The position numbers were made by a program, and so were the translations under genes. A model generated the notes under the pieces. It was given only the letters and a program-made list of their open reading frames with translations. It was not told where the DNA came from and ran no database searches. Below, piece by piece: positions 22,395 to 34,930 of a stretch of 64,000 bases of DNA. Source of the stretch: Asterochloris sp. CNOR1 (taxonomy: Eukaryota; Chlorophyta; Trebouxiophyceae; Trebouxiales; Trebouxiaceae); assembly GCA_963969365.1 (NCBI GenBank), contig OZ017757.1:806001-870000 (forward strand). Direction: 5' to 3'. The stretch's first letter is position 1; every line of letters begins with the position of its first letter.

Positions 22395-25300
22395 TCATTT
22401 CACATAATGATTGTAGAAAAAGAAGCCATCCTCCACTGGGTCTGGCTGGATGTAGACAGGCCGTATGATCTGGTCTACATCAATGACGTCATAGTAGGGC
22501 ACCTCTGGGCCCCCACGGCGCGCCTTGGTGGTTGCCCACATGAGGTGCTGCATTGTCAGGCTGCCTGTGCGCCTGTTGCGCCTGCCAGCAGCATCATACC
22601 ACCGCACAAAGGCGACTGGAACCTCCCGCCCTGACAGGTTTGCCCTGTAGCTGAACAGCAACCTGAGCTGTGCAAACCAGGGCTGCTCGCCCTGACCCCT
22701 GCAGCACGTCAGCGTCTTTTGGCCAACACTGCATTCTCAGGGTGTTACACAACAGCTTGTGATGCCCAACGGCTGTCAACACTCGGCTGCCAACAGGGTC
22801 ATCTCTTGCGGCTGTACTTGTGCAGGAGTGGCATCAGGCCACAGTCGTGAGCTCCACATAGGCAATGTCTGCAAGCCCTGTAGCTTGCTCAGCAGCCAGA
22901 CCCAGCAAGCTGTCCTGCTGCAGTTTGCCTATGTTGGGCTAAGCTGCAGGCCCAGCGCCAGGCCAAGCTGCAGTGTGCCTGCCTGCAATCTACGGACCCT
23001 GTGCTGAGCTGCCAGCCTGCTCGGTCTTCCAACAGCGCGGCACAAAGAGCGGCCTGCTCCCTGGCAGCAGCAGGTGTTGCCATGCAACAGCATCGCTGCC
23101 CACCTGACGGCCACATCATTAAAAGCGGGTCTTGCAGAGCGGCCAAAGCAAGGCACAGCTCTCAGCGTCGCCCCCACCAGGGCATCGCCCAGCCGCCGCT
23201 CAAAGACGATGCCAAGAGCCGATGCCACCTTGATCTGCAGGCAAGCAGACCACTTAGTCCTATTGGGCATATTTGACCTCCAAGGCACCTAAGCTGTAGC
23301 GGCAAATGGGCTCAGTCAGGCTGGCACACCATGGGATCATTCAGCTTTGGCAGCTCCTCCAGCGAGGTACCATCGGGGTTGCTCTTGTCGCGCTCTGGGT
23401 AGTCAGCCAGGTGCAGTGCCATTGCCCTGAAGAGGTGTTCCAGCTCTGGCTGACGCTGCAGCAGTGCTGCCACCTCTGCAGTGCGACCTGACACTCGTGG
23501 GCGCAGGGACCCATAGTCCATCCTGCGGTGCCGGCTGGTGAGGTGTGGCTGGCCAGTCTGCAGTGCCTTCTGTGCCTGGAGACAGGGTACACCTTAAGCA
23601 GAGTGCATGCACAGCTGCTGCTGTGGCGCAGCCCCAGGGGGCGGCCTCAGCCTGGGCCGGGGACAAGGCACAGCCTGAGCAGAGTGCATGCACAGCTTCT
23701 GCTCTGGCGCAGCCCCAGGGGGCGGCCTCAGCCTGGGCAGGAGACCAGGCACAGCCTGAGCAGAGTGCATGCACAGCTTCTGCTGTGGCGCAGCCCCAGG
23801 GGGCGGCCTCAGCCTGGGCAGGAGACCAGGCACAGCCTGAGCAGAGTGCATGCACAGCTTCTGCTGTGGCGCAGCCCAGGGGGCGGCCTCAGCCTGGGCA
23901 GGAGACAAGGCACAGCCTGAGCAGAGTGCATGCACAGATGCCATTCTCTAGCAACCATGGAAGTGGGTGGGGGGCCATCGAGCTGCCTGACTGGTTTTTG
24001 GGGGAATTTTGTCCCGCCAGGCGCTCTGTGGGGGGCGTGGGCCCGCATTGCATTCTGAACAGGGGCAAGGCTTACCACACTTGTGGCCTTCACATCCTGT
24101 TCCTTGTGCATGTCCTCCAGTCCTTGACGCACCCCGTCCACCCTCCTGAGCTGGTTGCTGATCTGTGCAGGTGCACTGGGCAATGTCAGCACATCGCCAG
24201 CTACTGAGGCGTCCATGTGGGCATGACACGTTGCGCTCAGCTGGCAGAAAAATGCCAGCTCCAGGCATGCACAGCCTGTCCAGGGAAAGCTGCAAACATA
24301 GGAGTGGACAATGCTGAGCAGCCGCCAAAGCACCTTTGCCAATGGCACTGGGACAATCCTAGGATTTGGCTCTGTGGCTATGCCCAACCACATGCAGGCT
24401 TGTCCTGGCATGCAGAAGGGAGCAGCCTTTCATTGCCCTGCAACCCACCTGAGACGTCAGGGAGCCTTTGTGGTTGTTCGTGAAATGCTTGGCTGCCTTG
24501 AAGTCAATGTGGCTGCGCTCGACAAAGGAGGCGTTGGCCACTGCCACATTGCCAAACTCTCTGATCAAGTCCTCATACTTGTACATGTCCCAGAATTTTG
24601 GAAAGGCCCAGGACTTGCCTGGCAGCGCAACCGCAGCATCATGGAACCTGCAGCCCGCACATCTCAGAGCTTGTGTGTGTAAAACGCGTGCACATGGCAG
24701 CCCTGCAGCACAGCGCCTGGGGAGTCGGGAACTCCTGGTCATCCCCAATAGGCAGCCCCTGCATGCACTTGTCTGTTGCGTTTGTTTGTTCACATGTTTT
24801 GAGCTGCAACCGTTGCGGGAGGCTGAGCTGCCCAGGTCTGCATACCGGTACCTTTCTGCAAAGCACCACAACCCAGAAGCTACAATATGGGACAACAGGC
24901 AGAGGAACTGGAGAGCCACAAGAACAGGTGACCAAGACCTTGCAATGAGCCATGCTGCAGTGCAGCAGCCAGCATCTAGAAGAATGGCAATCAAGTTTCA
25001 CTACTGCAACAACTCTCTACTGGAGTTGGCCACAGGGAGTTGCTGCTGCAAGGTGATTTGCCACAAGTTGCCAGCCCACCTGATCCTCGCCTCACGAAGG
25101 GCGTCCAGGCTGGCCTGTGTGTGCAGCCGCATGTGCCGAAGGTCCACCCACTCCAGCAGAGCTGCATCAACATGGGCTTTGTAGGTGGCACGGCGAGGGC
25201 CTTCGTCCTTTTGCATGTCATGCAGCGTGAAGCTGCCCTGGGGATGCAGACAGTCAGCAGTCCAAACAGCATGCAAGCATGCCTGAGCAAGGCCGACCAC

Positions 25301-28300
25301 ATGGCGATACCACGCAGAATTGTACCTGCTGCTGGGCCTGCGTGGGCGCTGCTGCCCACAGCGCCCACACACATGACTGGTTGTGGTCAGCTGGCTCGAC
25401 GCTGCTGTCATGCATGCAGGCCGCAGACACCGCTGAGCAGCCCTACCTGTGAAGGCTGCGATGTAGGGCTCCATGTCAACCAAGCCGACCAGGCACACAG
25501 GCATGCAAGCCCCCAGGCTGTGCCTCTGGGCAGCTGTGATGTATTTGGCCGCGAGACGCTTTGCCAAAAGGTGCAGCTCCATGAAGGATGGCACCAGCTT
25601 CAAGCGCTCCTGGATGTCTTCGTGCTGGCTGCTGTTCTGCAGCGCGGTCTCAGTGAGGTCCAGCAGGTGCTTCAGCAGCCCTGAGCTTGTGTTGTGCATT
25701 GCGTCAGGGAAGATGAGGCGGTGGCAGTCCGTGCTGGTATTGAAGCCATCCAGGCATGTCTGCGGAAGACAGAGCAAGTGGGCTCTACCGCTGCAAGATG
25801 GTGCCCGCGCGAAATCAAGGAGAGAGGGCTTACCATCGTAGGTGCGTGCAGGGAGTACACATCAAGCCGTCTGGCGGCCTTTGCATGCTTGCCCTGATGC
25901 ATGAGGTCCTGGGCCTCACCAATCACCTGCAGACACAGCCAGTAAATCTAAACCACGAATCAGCCAAGGCCAGCATTCAGCAGACAACGTTCTCAAGTCC
26001 AGACTGGGAGATCCTAAGGCGTTCTGAGCAGCCTGCCCCTGCACACCGCGGCTACCCAAGCCTGTCATCTGGAAGATTGTGGCTGTTCATCTCACCTTTC
26101 GCATCTCTGCTGCGGTCCTTGGTGGGAACTCTTTGCTGAAATTGTGCATCTCATTCCTGGGCACGAGGTCCCAGGTGTCACAGAAACTTGCCGGGAAGTG
26201 CTTGAAATTAGGCAGAGCATTGGCTCCCTTGCGGTCTGCTATCCAGAACGCCAGCACTGGGTAGCAGATGCGCACTTGGCCATCAGAACCAGAGAAAGGT
26301 GAAGGCCTGCACAGTGCATGACGGCACCTGGCACCAGTGATTTGCGGGCCAGGCCAGTGTAATACTCCTCCTTCACAGCGCCACCCACAAGCACAGACAG
26401 CAGAAGCACCCTCAGGCACACAGGTTCACCCTGAGGAAAGCTGCACTGGAGAGCGTCAGACGCAGCGAGAGGGCTTACTGGTGGCTGGTCCGCTTCCACG
26501 GCGCCAGAATGATCTTCATACTGGCAGTGTCTATCTTCCGCTGAAGGTCGGAAAGTGTGCTGCACACCGCAGAGAGAAATCAGCTCAGGGTGCATGATGC
26601 AGCAACAGACTGCAGAGGAGCAAGGGGACATTGGCAGACGACCGATCTGCACACCCAGCATCCTTCACGTCGTCAAGGCCACTGCCTGGAAAGCTGCTGG
26701 CGTCAATGGTTGGGAGGAGGGCGATGCGGCGGTAGCCATCCCGTGACATCATGTGTCCTGAAGGATGCAGGAGGCAGGAGATGCAGACTGGGTGAAACTT
26801 TCTGTCACCATGACGCTCCAGGACAGACACATCATTGTAGCCCGCCCAGGGCAGGACATGGGTGCCGCCGAGACGAGCCTGCACAGCACACAACCTCTGC
26901 CAGTTGTGCATTCAGTTGGGTGGCCAGCAGCATCAAACTGCCAAAATGCAATGTCTCAGCCCACAGCTGGACCAATGCAGGCTGCAGCTGTCACGTCGTG
27001 GGGCTTGCAGGGAGCACCTGGTTGCGCTCCAGCCAGTCTGCATCCTGACAAGAGCTCCATGCTCTCTCCCCAGTGTCCATGATAGTGCGTGCTGCATCCC
27101 ACTGGAGAGGCCCAGCCTGCACAAGCAGTGGACTTCCAACAGGCACGTTGCAGTGCAGGACAACATGATGACTGCCACAAAGTTGCAGGCCGATGATCGG
27201 GGCAGGCTACATGGCTACGTGGCCGCCATGGCAGGTGGGCGCACAGCTCCCTCACCTTCTTACTGCGCGCAAGCTCGCAAAGGGCCTCAATGGAACTGCG
27301 GTACTTGAAGGTGAAGTTGTAGTTACGGTTGCAAAAGGAAAGTGGGACTGCCCCTGTGTCCCAAGCCTGCAGCATCAGACAGCCATGCAGTGCATCGCAT
27401 GCCGGCCAGCTGTCAGCCACATGGTGTCTTTGGTCACATTGGGTTCAGAGCAAGATTGAGGCCACCAACTGACTGTCCCACACCTCGCGATGTTGAAAAC
27501 CCCTGGGTCCATTGTCAGAGCAGAGGCAGTGCATATGTACACCCTCGGCAACAGCTTGCCTCATCAGGGAAAGCCAGTCGGCCACAGGCAGACAACTTTG
27601 CCAATCACAACACTTACTGCAAGCAAGCAAGCAAGCAGGCAGACAAGCCACCAAGACCTGCACACACAGCTGGATAGCTTGCTGGAGGTGGGCTAGAGCA
27701 GGCCAGGCAACCCTCCCCTCAGAGCATGATACTCCTTGCATGCAAGACGGACTCCAACGCAAGACAGGTGAGTGCAGAAGAGGGGCTCACCTGGGCACCA
27801 GCACCATCCAGGAAGGCATTGAACTCTGCCCCATTCCTCCACTTGATGTTCTGGACGCTGAAGCCAGGTCAAGGCTTGCTCTGGGCAGGTTTGCAGCCTC
27901 GAATCTCCCAGTGACTGGATCCAACACCAGTGGCTGCTGATCAGGCGCCTGCTCAATGTCTATCTGCATGTCTAAACATGGCTGCTCAGCTGTCCAATCA
28001 TCAGGATGTGGCGGCTGCTGCTGCTGCTGCCTATCTGGCTGTGAAGCACCTGCCCCTCGGGCTGGCTGCTCATCAAGCTGATGAGCGCCTGCCTCCTGAG
28101 CAGGCTGCTCGTCATAGCGCTGCATGTCAAAGTCCAAGGGGTCCCACAGCGCAGGGTCCTCTGATGCAGGCGCCGGGTGCTGCTGCTCTGCGGCGGGTTG
28201 CGGCCGAGCTCCTGTCAGCCGAGGACGCACATTACGCGCGGGCGGCGCGTTTCCCAGACAGGCCTGAGAGCGCTTGTGCGCACGGAGGGCAAGTTCACTT

Positions 28301-28344
28301 CGGAAAAACTTCATGGGGCAGTGCCGACACCAGTGAGACTCCAT
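22395..28344 (-). mobile_element. Plavaka/CACTA-like transposase gene
   Basis: Long multi-exon gene on the minus strand. Exon 1 (27793-28344) starts MESHWCRHCPMKFF, a Cys2-His-Cys zinc finger, followed by an acidic, Gln-rich linker. Later blocks follow the order of Plavaka transposases: YRSSIEALCELARSKK near 27260, GGTHVLPWAGYNDVSVLERH near 26840, QVRICYPVLAFWIADRKG near 26250, FPDAMHNTSSGLLKHLLDL near 25680, CLVGLVDMEPYIAAF near 25470, YEDLIREFGNVAVANASF with ERSHIDFKAAKHFTNNHKG near 24480-24580, and the C-terminal VIDVDQIIRPVYIQPDP before the stop at 22395. Stops between blocks fall in probable introns, so the gene may be intact. Terminal inverted repeats were not found by eye. Assignment rests on remembered family patterns, not a search. 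Confidence 0.55.
23597..23945. repeat. 81-base minisatellite, four units and a part
   Basis: GAGTGCATGCACAG recurs at 23601, 23682, 23763, 23844 and 23924. The last spacing is 80 because one C is lost. The array sits between two conserved blocks of the transposase gene, probably in an intron. The 81-base length keeps all frames open. Confidence 0.95.
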
Positions 28345-28799
28345 GAGGGGTGCGGGCAGTCAGCGGTCGCGGTGGGTGGTCAAAGCAAAGGGGACCTGCA
28401 GGCAAATGCATGCATGAGCAGTGCTGCCAGCCAGCCACGCAGTCTCAATGTCATGGCAGTGGAGCTTGAGCTGGGCTGAAGCACAGTAAGGACTCACAGA
28501 AGGTCTCGCAGAGAGTCTTGCCAACTGCCCCCGCATTCCAGAAAAATCAGCAGGAGCTCACTGGTGTCCAGGAGGTCCAGTCCTGTGAAGCTTCACAGCC
28601 CTCCCTGCATCATGAGATTGACTGGGTTGTGGCCTGCCAGCGGCCTGCCAGCTGGTTGCACAGGCAGGGCCCCAGCAAGCCAAGCCGCTGCATGGGACAC
28701 TGAGCACGGCAGCAGCTGTTGCTTGGTCTGTTGAGTGCACCCTGCAGCAAACAGAACAGCGTCCCACGCAGCAACGCATGTTGCCTGCCCTGCATCCCA

Positions 28800-29096
28800 C
28801 TATGAGGCATACAAATCAAGAACCTTGTGCTGCTGCAAGTCTACCTTGCAAATTCTTCCGTAGGTCAGAAAAGTGAGACTGAAGCCTGCACTGCAGCACA
28901 ACTTGCACTTCCACTCCTTGCCTGCATGATCATTTGCCTGACACTTTCCCCCCAGACACCTCTCAGAACTTCCCTTGAAGTTCTTCTTCTTCTGTAGCCG
29001 ATCGTGAGCCGGGAGCGTGAAGAGAGCATGCCGCCGAGAGCGAAAAGACGCGGGCCCGCCATGCTGCGCCCCAGGAGTGTCAGAAGCAGGATGCAT
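28800..29096 (-). CDS. Small Cys-rich open frame, possible BED-type finger remnant
   Basis: From the ATG at 29096 a frame of about 98 residues holds a basic stretch (RLQKKKNFKG) and then EWKCKLCCSAGF, which recalls the start of a BED-type zinc finger. No second pair of ligands is clear. It lies just upstream of the transposase gene and may be a fragment of another element. Confidence 0.25.
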   Translation of the reverse strand: MHPASDTPGAQHGGPASFRSRRHALFTLPAHDRLQKKKNFKGSSERCLGGKCQANDHAGKEWKCKLCCSAGFSLTFLTYGRICKVDLQQHKVLDLYAS

Positions 29097-29689
29097 CCTC
29101 AAGGCCCTGGCACAAGCGGGAATACGCCATCAACTCCTGCAAGTGTCTTTAACTTCAATCTCAGGATGTACCCTTGTACATCCAGGCCTGCAGAGCGCTG
29201 TCTCTCACACTGCTCCTGTGGCTGCAGGGCCAAACAAGCAGATCTGCTGACAGTGGAGGCCCTGGGGGTGATGATGTGGTAGGGCCCCTACTTGAAGCAG
29301 CAGCTCTCTATCTGTCCCTGCCAACCTGGCACCTCCATGATCTGTGCTCCCCTGCTTGACATGCGTCTGAACCTTGCAGACCTCCCCCAACCAATCTGGT
29401 GTGGCTGCATGCCGCGCTGGCCGACTGGCTGCAGTTGGAGTGCCAGACCTGCCTACCCTCCCAGTGGAGATGTCTGCATCACGTACGGGACTGCCTCCTC
29501 ACTGCAGCTCGTCATTGGTGGTTGGCAGACAGACTGCTGCCAGACTGACTTTTGCCGCCTCTCAGGGCCTGAAGAGACGCCTTGTATGCACAGACGGTCA
29601 CCGTCCCCTATGGTCGAGCTTGCTCGCAGTTGGCTGTCAGTGCTGTAACGTCAAGTCCATCCCTGCTAGCCCCTGACACGCCTGTCCTG

Positions 29690-32104
29690 TGCAGAGATAG
29701 CTGATATCGAGCCCGGCATTGCCGCCATCATCACAATGGGCAACAAGCAACTGCAGGCCACTAAGGTGGCGATTGGCATATTGGCTGAACTGCTGGCAGT
29801 CAGCAAGGGCTCCAAGGAGGGCAGTCCTCCGCCGCACCAAGCCAGAGGCATGGTGAGGTTGTGCAAGAGCTCACAGTTGCCGCATGCAGCACCCTGGCAT
29901 GTTGGCTGCTCCCCAGTCTAGTCTGGAGTGCAGGGCATGGAGGCAATGCTGCTGGAATGCGGGGCTACTTGCGGGTGGAATGCTGGGCCTCGCTCCCTGC
30001 AGCTCGTCTGGTAGCTTCCTGTCTCTGCTGCACCATGGCTGGCATGCACTGTACCGCCTACCACAGCGCTAGGAGGATTTGATGTGCTTCAACGCACTGC
30101 TGCAGGGAGGCCGTGCAGGCCGCGCGAGCGACAACCTGGACCTGGTGAGCTGCTGGCTCTGTGGCACTGTCATCCTTGGTGAAGGAAAGTGTGCAGTGCA
30201 CCAGTTCAAGCTGCACAGCACTGCCGCTGTGCGCTTACATGCTGCAATGTCTGGCCAGCATTCGAGGGTGTCATCAATGAGCTTCAGCTGTGCGCCAGCT
30301 GCACATTGTGTCCCTAGAGGCGCTTATCACGCCAGTACTGCCATGCCTTGCAATCGCGTGCAGGATGCGGCAGCCTTTTCCAGGGTCTGCCAGGCCCACA
30401 TGCACAATCACACCATGTTCCCAGCAGAGCATGACTATGCAGTCATGGCAGCCAGGCATCTGGGCTTCGAAGACGTCACAGAAGCAAAGCAGTCAGACTT
30501 TGAGAAGTTCGCCGCAGTCAAGGACCTGGTGAGCGCATTCGCCATGTTGCTCCTGCCACAATGCTGCCAGATGCTGTTTGCCTTGAAGACCATCGTCCCC
30601 CTGTGCATGCCTGCGGCAAGCAGTGGTGCTTGGCCAGCGCCGCACTGGCCTTGCAGATGCAGTACGTACATGAGTGCATGCCAGCCGTCCATTGCCACCA
30701 GACGCAGCAGCCTCTGCACTCGCAATCAGTGCTGGCCCACCTTTGATCCAGGCATTCTGTGGTGCAGGGTGCTAGCAGAGCGCGCCAGCACCGCAGCAAC
30801 CTCAACAAGGCTGTGAGGGAGAGCGTTCTGGGCTGCTTTGCGTGAACATCGCCAGCCAACATCAAAAAATATGGCAAACCACCATATCGTCACTCAGATG
30901 ATGACCTGGTGCCCGACTTTGACAGGCAGGACCATAATTTTGAAGGTGAGCAACCCTCTCCTTCGTTACCCTGTCCCTGCTTGATGGCAGCTGTTGGTGT
31001 TGCCTACCCCCAAGTATGTACAGCGTCAGAGGGCTGTGGCCAGTGTTCAGTACTGGCCTGCGTGGAGGCCTGCTGCCATGGCCTGCCGCTGTGACATCCC
31101 AATGCTGGCTTGCACACCTGCCTGCTGGGCCTGAGGGTGGAGTAGAGATCCAGCTTGTCACTGCATCACCTGGTGATGCTGTTCAAGGCACCCAACGGCC
31201 CTGCCCTGAGCTGCTTCTGTATGTACAGCATACCCCGAGCCCATGCAGAACATGTGGTCCGCCATCGTCTGAGGGCTGGCATGGTTGCTCTGATGAATTT
31301 GCTGGTGCAGCCCTGCTTGTCAGCCCTCGAAGTGCTTCTGCTGCAGATGCGAGGTACAAGACAGCAGCCGCCAGCAGCGACCAGGAGGCCAAGCCCTACA
31401 CCTTTGGGCCATTCAGAGAGGTGGTGGTCCAGTCCATGAAGCTTGACGCAGACGACACTGGCCAATACCCTGTGCCGCCAGCAGCTCTGGCATATCCGGA
31501 CTTGGTGGTGAGCTGGGGAGGTTTTCAACCTCCCTGCCTTGCTCTGTTTGTGTCTGCACCGTGTGATGCATTGCCGAGCGGGACGCGTGTAGTGCTGTCC
31601 CACGCCTTGCGCCTGCCGCTTGGGGCACCCAGCAGCAGGGCATTGTGCAGCTGTGCATGAGGCCACTTTTTGTGTCTGGGCTGGACACTGCCAGCACCTC
31701 ATGGGGTTGAAGGATTCCATCTGTCACCAGCCTGACCATGTACTTGGCCTCTACACTGACAGTCTGCTCTTCTGCTGACCATTTGTGGTGTGCGCATCTG
31801 GGCAGCATGGGAAGTGGGCTGGACAGTGCTGCAATCAGCGGCGGTCCCTGACATTGTCTGTGCTGCTGTTGTAGGTCCAGCAGATGTTGCTGTCACAGCA
31901 GACGTACCGCTTCCACATGCCACAGCGCGACAGCGACCAGAAGGAGCAGCGGCAGGTCTATGACAAGCTGCTGTTGGACACGAAAGGCGACCTGAAGAAA
32001 TCAAGCTATTTTGTGGCATGCATCCTGGAGGACGGCTGTGACCCAAGAACCCCGGCACCTTCCACGGCAGGACACGCTGCGGCTGCTGGCGGCCAGCAGG
32101 GCTG
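29690..32104 (+). CDS. Multi-exon gene of unknown function
   Basis: Successive open stretches look like exons with good splice borders: near 29696-29850 (IEPGIAAIITMGNKQLQATK), 30081-30145 (FNALLQGGRAGRASDNLDL), 30385-30528 (AEHDYAVMAARHLGFEDV), 30860-30945 (KPPYRHSDDDLVPDFDRQ), 31350-31508 (YTFGPFREVVVQSMKLDADD) and 31876-32104 (QQTYRFHMPQRDSDQKEQ). The last ends in a stop at 32104. I do not recognise the family. It has no signal peptide or membrane segment that I can see. Start and exact exons are uncertain, and some may belong to a second gene. It could be a cargo gene of the element to its left, but that is a guess. Confidence 0.35.
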
Positions 32105-32869
32105 ACTCAGGTGGGCATGCAGCAAGTGCAGCAGTTGCGCAGAGTATGGCATGGTGGCAGAGCCTGTCAAATTGCAGCTCACAGCAGGCGCCAACAAATG
32201 GGCTTCTGGCAGCTGGCAGACCATCGCTTTGGTGCCTGTTGGAATGCCTGGCTGCTGCACTGCATGCAGTGCTCTTGTGCACTTGTGCGTTGCAGCCACA
32301 TCAGCGCGCGTCTTCCGTCACTGACCCGCAGCAACCTGATCCTGACAGTGCTGTGCTGCAGGTCTGCACCCAGACAGAGATGAGGCACCTTCAAGCACAT
32401 GACAGCACCGCCCCAGCTGGAGACTGTGCAGTCCAAGTCGTGTTTTGCCTTTTTTGTAGCCATCAGACCCTCGATCTTCTGCTCAAACAGCCTTGTGCGC
32501 TGCTTCTGTGCCTCAGCCCAGCCCGCGTTTGCCTGGCCGCGTGTGCATGCAGCTGGAGGAGCTTGGCGTGGCTGAGGACACAGCGGCAGCACTCCAGTGT
32601 TTCGACTTTAGCTTAGCCTTTACCAGCCTGCTGTGAAGCAGCCTTCTGCCATTTCAGCTGAGCCTGTGTGTACATCTGGGTGCAAGTCTGGCTGAAAACA
32701 CTGTAAAAGCTGCCAGCAGTGTGAGGCAGGACCAGTTGGCACCACACTGTGAAGACATGCCAGCAATACAGATCTTCACTACACCCGCAGCTGTATAACT
32801 CCCAGCGCTTGATGCAGCTGCATGCCTATGTGCCTGTTGTCATTGGCAATGTGGTGCTGGAAGACAGCA
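32105..32869. other. Stretch without a recognisable gene
   Basis: Frames open on both strands here resemble no family I know. Probably 3' flank of the gene before it. Confidence 0.3.
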
Positions 32870-33330
32870 GGGGTGCCACCCTGTGTGCAAACTGCAGGCC
32901 CATGGGGCTACGCGCAAGCCCCAGCCCAACAGCTCTGCTCAAGTTCAGCACGCGCGCCACCCTGCGCAGAAGCTGCCGGCCCATAGAGCTGTGTGCAAAC
33001 TGCAGGCCCATGGGGCTACGCGCCAGCCCCAGCCCAACGGCTGTGCTTGAGCTCAGCACACGCGTCACCCTGTGCGCAAGCTACAATGTTGTGGGTTCAT
33101 GCGCAAGCCCCAGCCCAACGGCTCTGCTTGAGTTCAGCACGCTCGCCATCCTATACAGAAGCTACAGACCCTTAGAAAAGCGCGCAGGCTGCAGGGCAGC
33201 GAAGTTGTATGCAAGCTGCAATCTCGTGGGTCCATGCGCAAGCCCCAGCCCAGCAGCTCTACTTGAGTCCAGCACGCGCGCCACCCTGTGCAGGGGCTGC
33301 AGCCCCACGCATTCGCGCGGAGGTACACCT
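32870..33330. repeat. 27-base minisatellite
   Basis: GCGCAAGCCCCAGCCCA recurs at 32912, 33020, 33101 and 33236. The spacings (108, 81, 135) are all multiples of 27. Between them are more diverged 27-base units. On the plus strand this reads as a 9-residue repeat (for example MGLRASPSP, TALLKFSTR, ATLCANCRP) inside a 273-codon open frame. No homologue is known to me, so coding use is open. Confidence 0.8.
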
Positions 33331-33899
33331 GTGATTTGGGGTCTAGGACTCCATGCAGGTGCGCTGTGTGGGCGGTCCCATGGCGTCCACACTTTAGAGG
33401 CGGCCTCTGTACTGGCTTATGAAAGGCAGCAGCTCTGCTCTTGCTGTACTGCATACAGTGTTGGTACCACAGCAGCTGTTTACACAGCGGCAATCCTCGG
33501 TGGGAGGGCTGGGAGCAAGCTTAATGTCCAGACTGCCATGTGGTGTGCTGCCTCCACAACACCCCCCTGAAGGCATTCTCAGCATCCACAGAGCCACATG
33601 CACTCATCATCCTCAAAGGACTTCCTGGCGGGCACATTCAGCCCAGGGTTGAAGGCCCTGGTGTGCTGAGTTTGTTGCACAAGGCAATCTCACATGAGTT
33701 GCATCATGGTCAGTCATAGGTGCAACCTTGCTGCTTTGCTGTTGGCCACCCTGTCAAGCTGACCTTCTTCCCGGCTGCAGTTCATGGAAGATGTCAAGGC
33801 CGCAGTCGCAGGCTGCTTCTCTGGCCCCTGAGCTTGAGCAGCCTGTGACATGGCAACTGGGTGCCACATCAGACCTGCTGCTGGCTGGCGCCGTGGGGC

Positions 33900-34930
33900 T
33901 GCTTAGTGCATGGCCGCAAAAGTGGGATGTGGACTGCAGACATCCATCACCCACTCCACCACCAGCCACCACCACCACCACCACCAGAGGTTGCAGTGTG
34001 GCCCAGTAATGAGCCTTCCCTTCACAGCACGGTGCGGTAGCCGCAGGCTACATGGGCTGCATCATGTTAGTTGGCTGAGGTCACTGCGGCCAAGAAATCA
34101 GTCTAAAGGTGCCGTTTTGTTGAAGTGGACTTCGGGAGTCCCAACACCTGTGCTGCATGTTTGAGGCGACATTGCAACTCTTCCATGCAGCAAAGCTGGC
34201 AGGCTGCAGTGCTTACATACATGCAACAGCATAGCAAACTTGCAAAGGTGCCTCTGCACTGCAGGCAGCCCCCACCCTCTGACACACGCAACCTTAGGCG
34301 GATGGCAGCTCATCATGAAGCTTGAAAGGTGCCAAGACAGATGCTTCACCTCGGTAGCATCCACCGTTGCTTGTAGCTGCATCTTCTGATTGCAGCTCTG
34401 ACCTTTCAAAAATGACAAGCACCCACAATGCTATTTAAGATGATAATTGCAGCCGGCTGTCTTGACTGCTTTCAGCCTTGATATTCATGCACCTTCAGGC
34501 CGTGCCAGCTGAGCCACTCTCAGAGTACGAGCGGGGCCTTCAGGCAACGTTATGCGTAGAGATGCAGCAATGGCAGAGCTTGCTGCCCCATTCAATGAGC
34601 TTGCAAGCAACCAGAACGCAGCTCGTGCCGCCAAAGAGGGCAAGCAGCATCGCATTGGCCGCAATTTCCCTGAGGAACTGTTTCGTGTGGTTGTGGTGCA
34701 CCACCTGCTGTGCACAGTCATAGTACAGTTGGCTGCCTCCAGCATCAACTGCAATTGATGCAGTCATGTGCAAATTGTTGCCAGCCAACCCTGACGCCTT
34801 TGTCTTGCAGGCAGTTGCAGCCTCTGATCACACCTTGCGCAGGCAGAAGGTGGCTCAGACCAGCGCTGTGAGGGGCATCAGCGCTTATGATGCCATAAGC
34901 TGATGCACAATTTGATGCAAGCAATGACGC
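33900..34930 (+). pseudogene. Decayed element gene, paralogue of 38310-39130
   Basis: Near 34505-34650 the plus strand reads SEYERGLQATL and then, one frame over, AAMAELAAPFNELASNQ. This suggests a broken copy of the short plant/algal motif YE-R-x-x-I-x-x-N-x-x-x-L. Flanking phrases match the locus at 38310-39130 (GCATGGCCG with GTGGGAT; CAACAGCATAGCAAAC against AACAGCATGGCAAAC; CTGCAGGCAGCCC). The two loci are therefore copies of one family. Confidence 0.4.
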
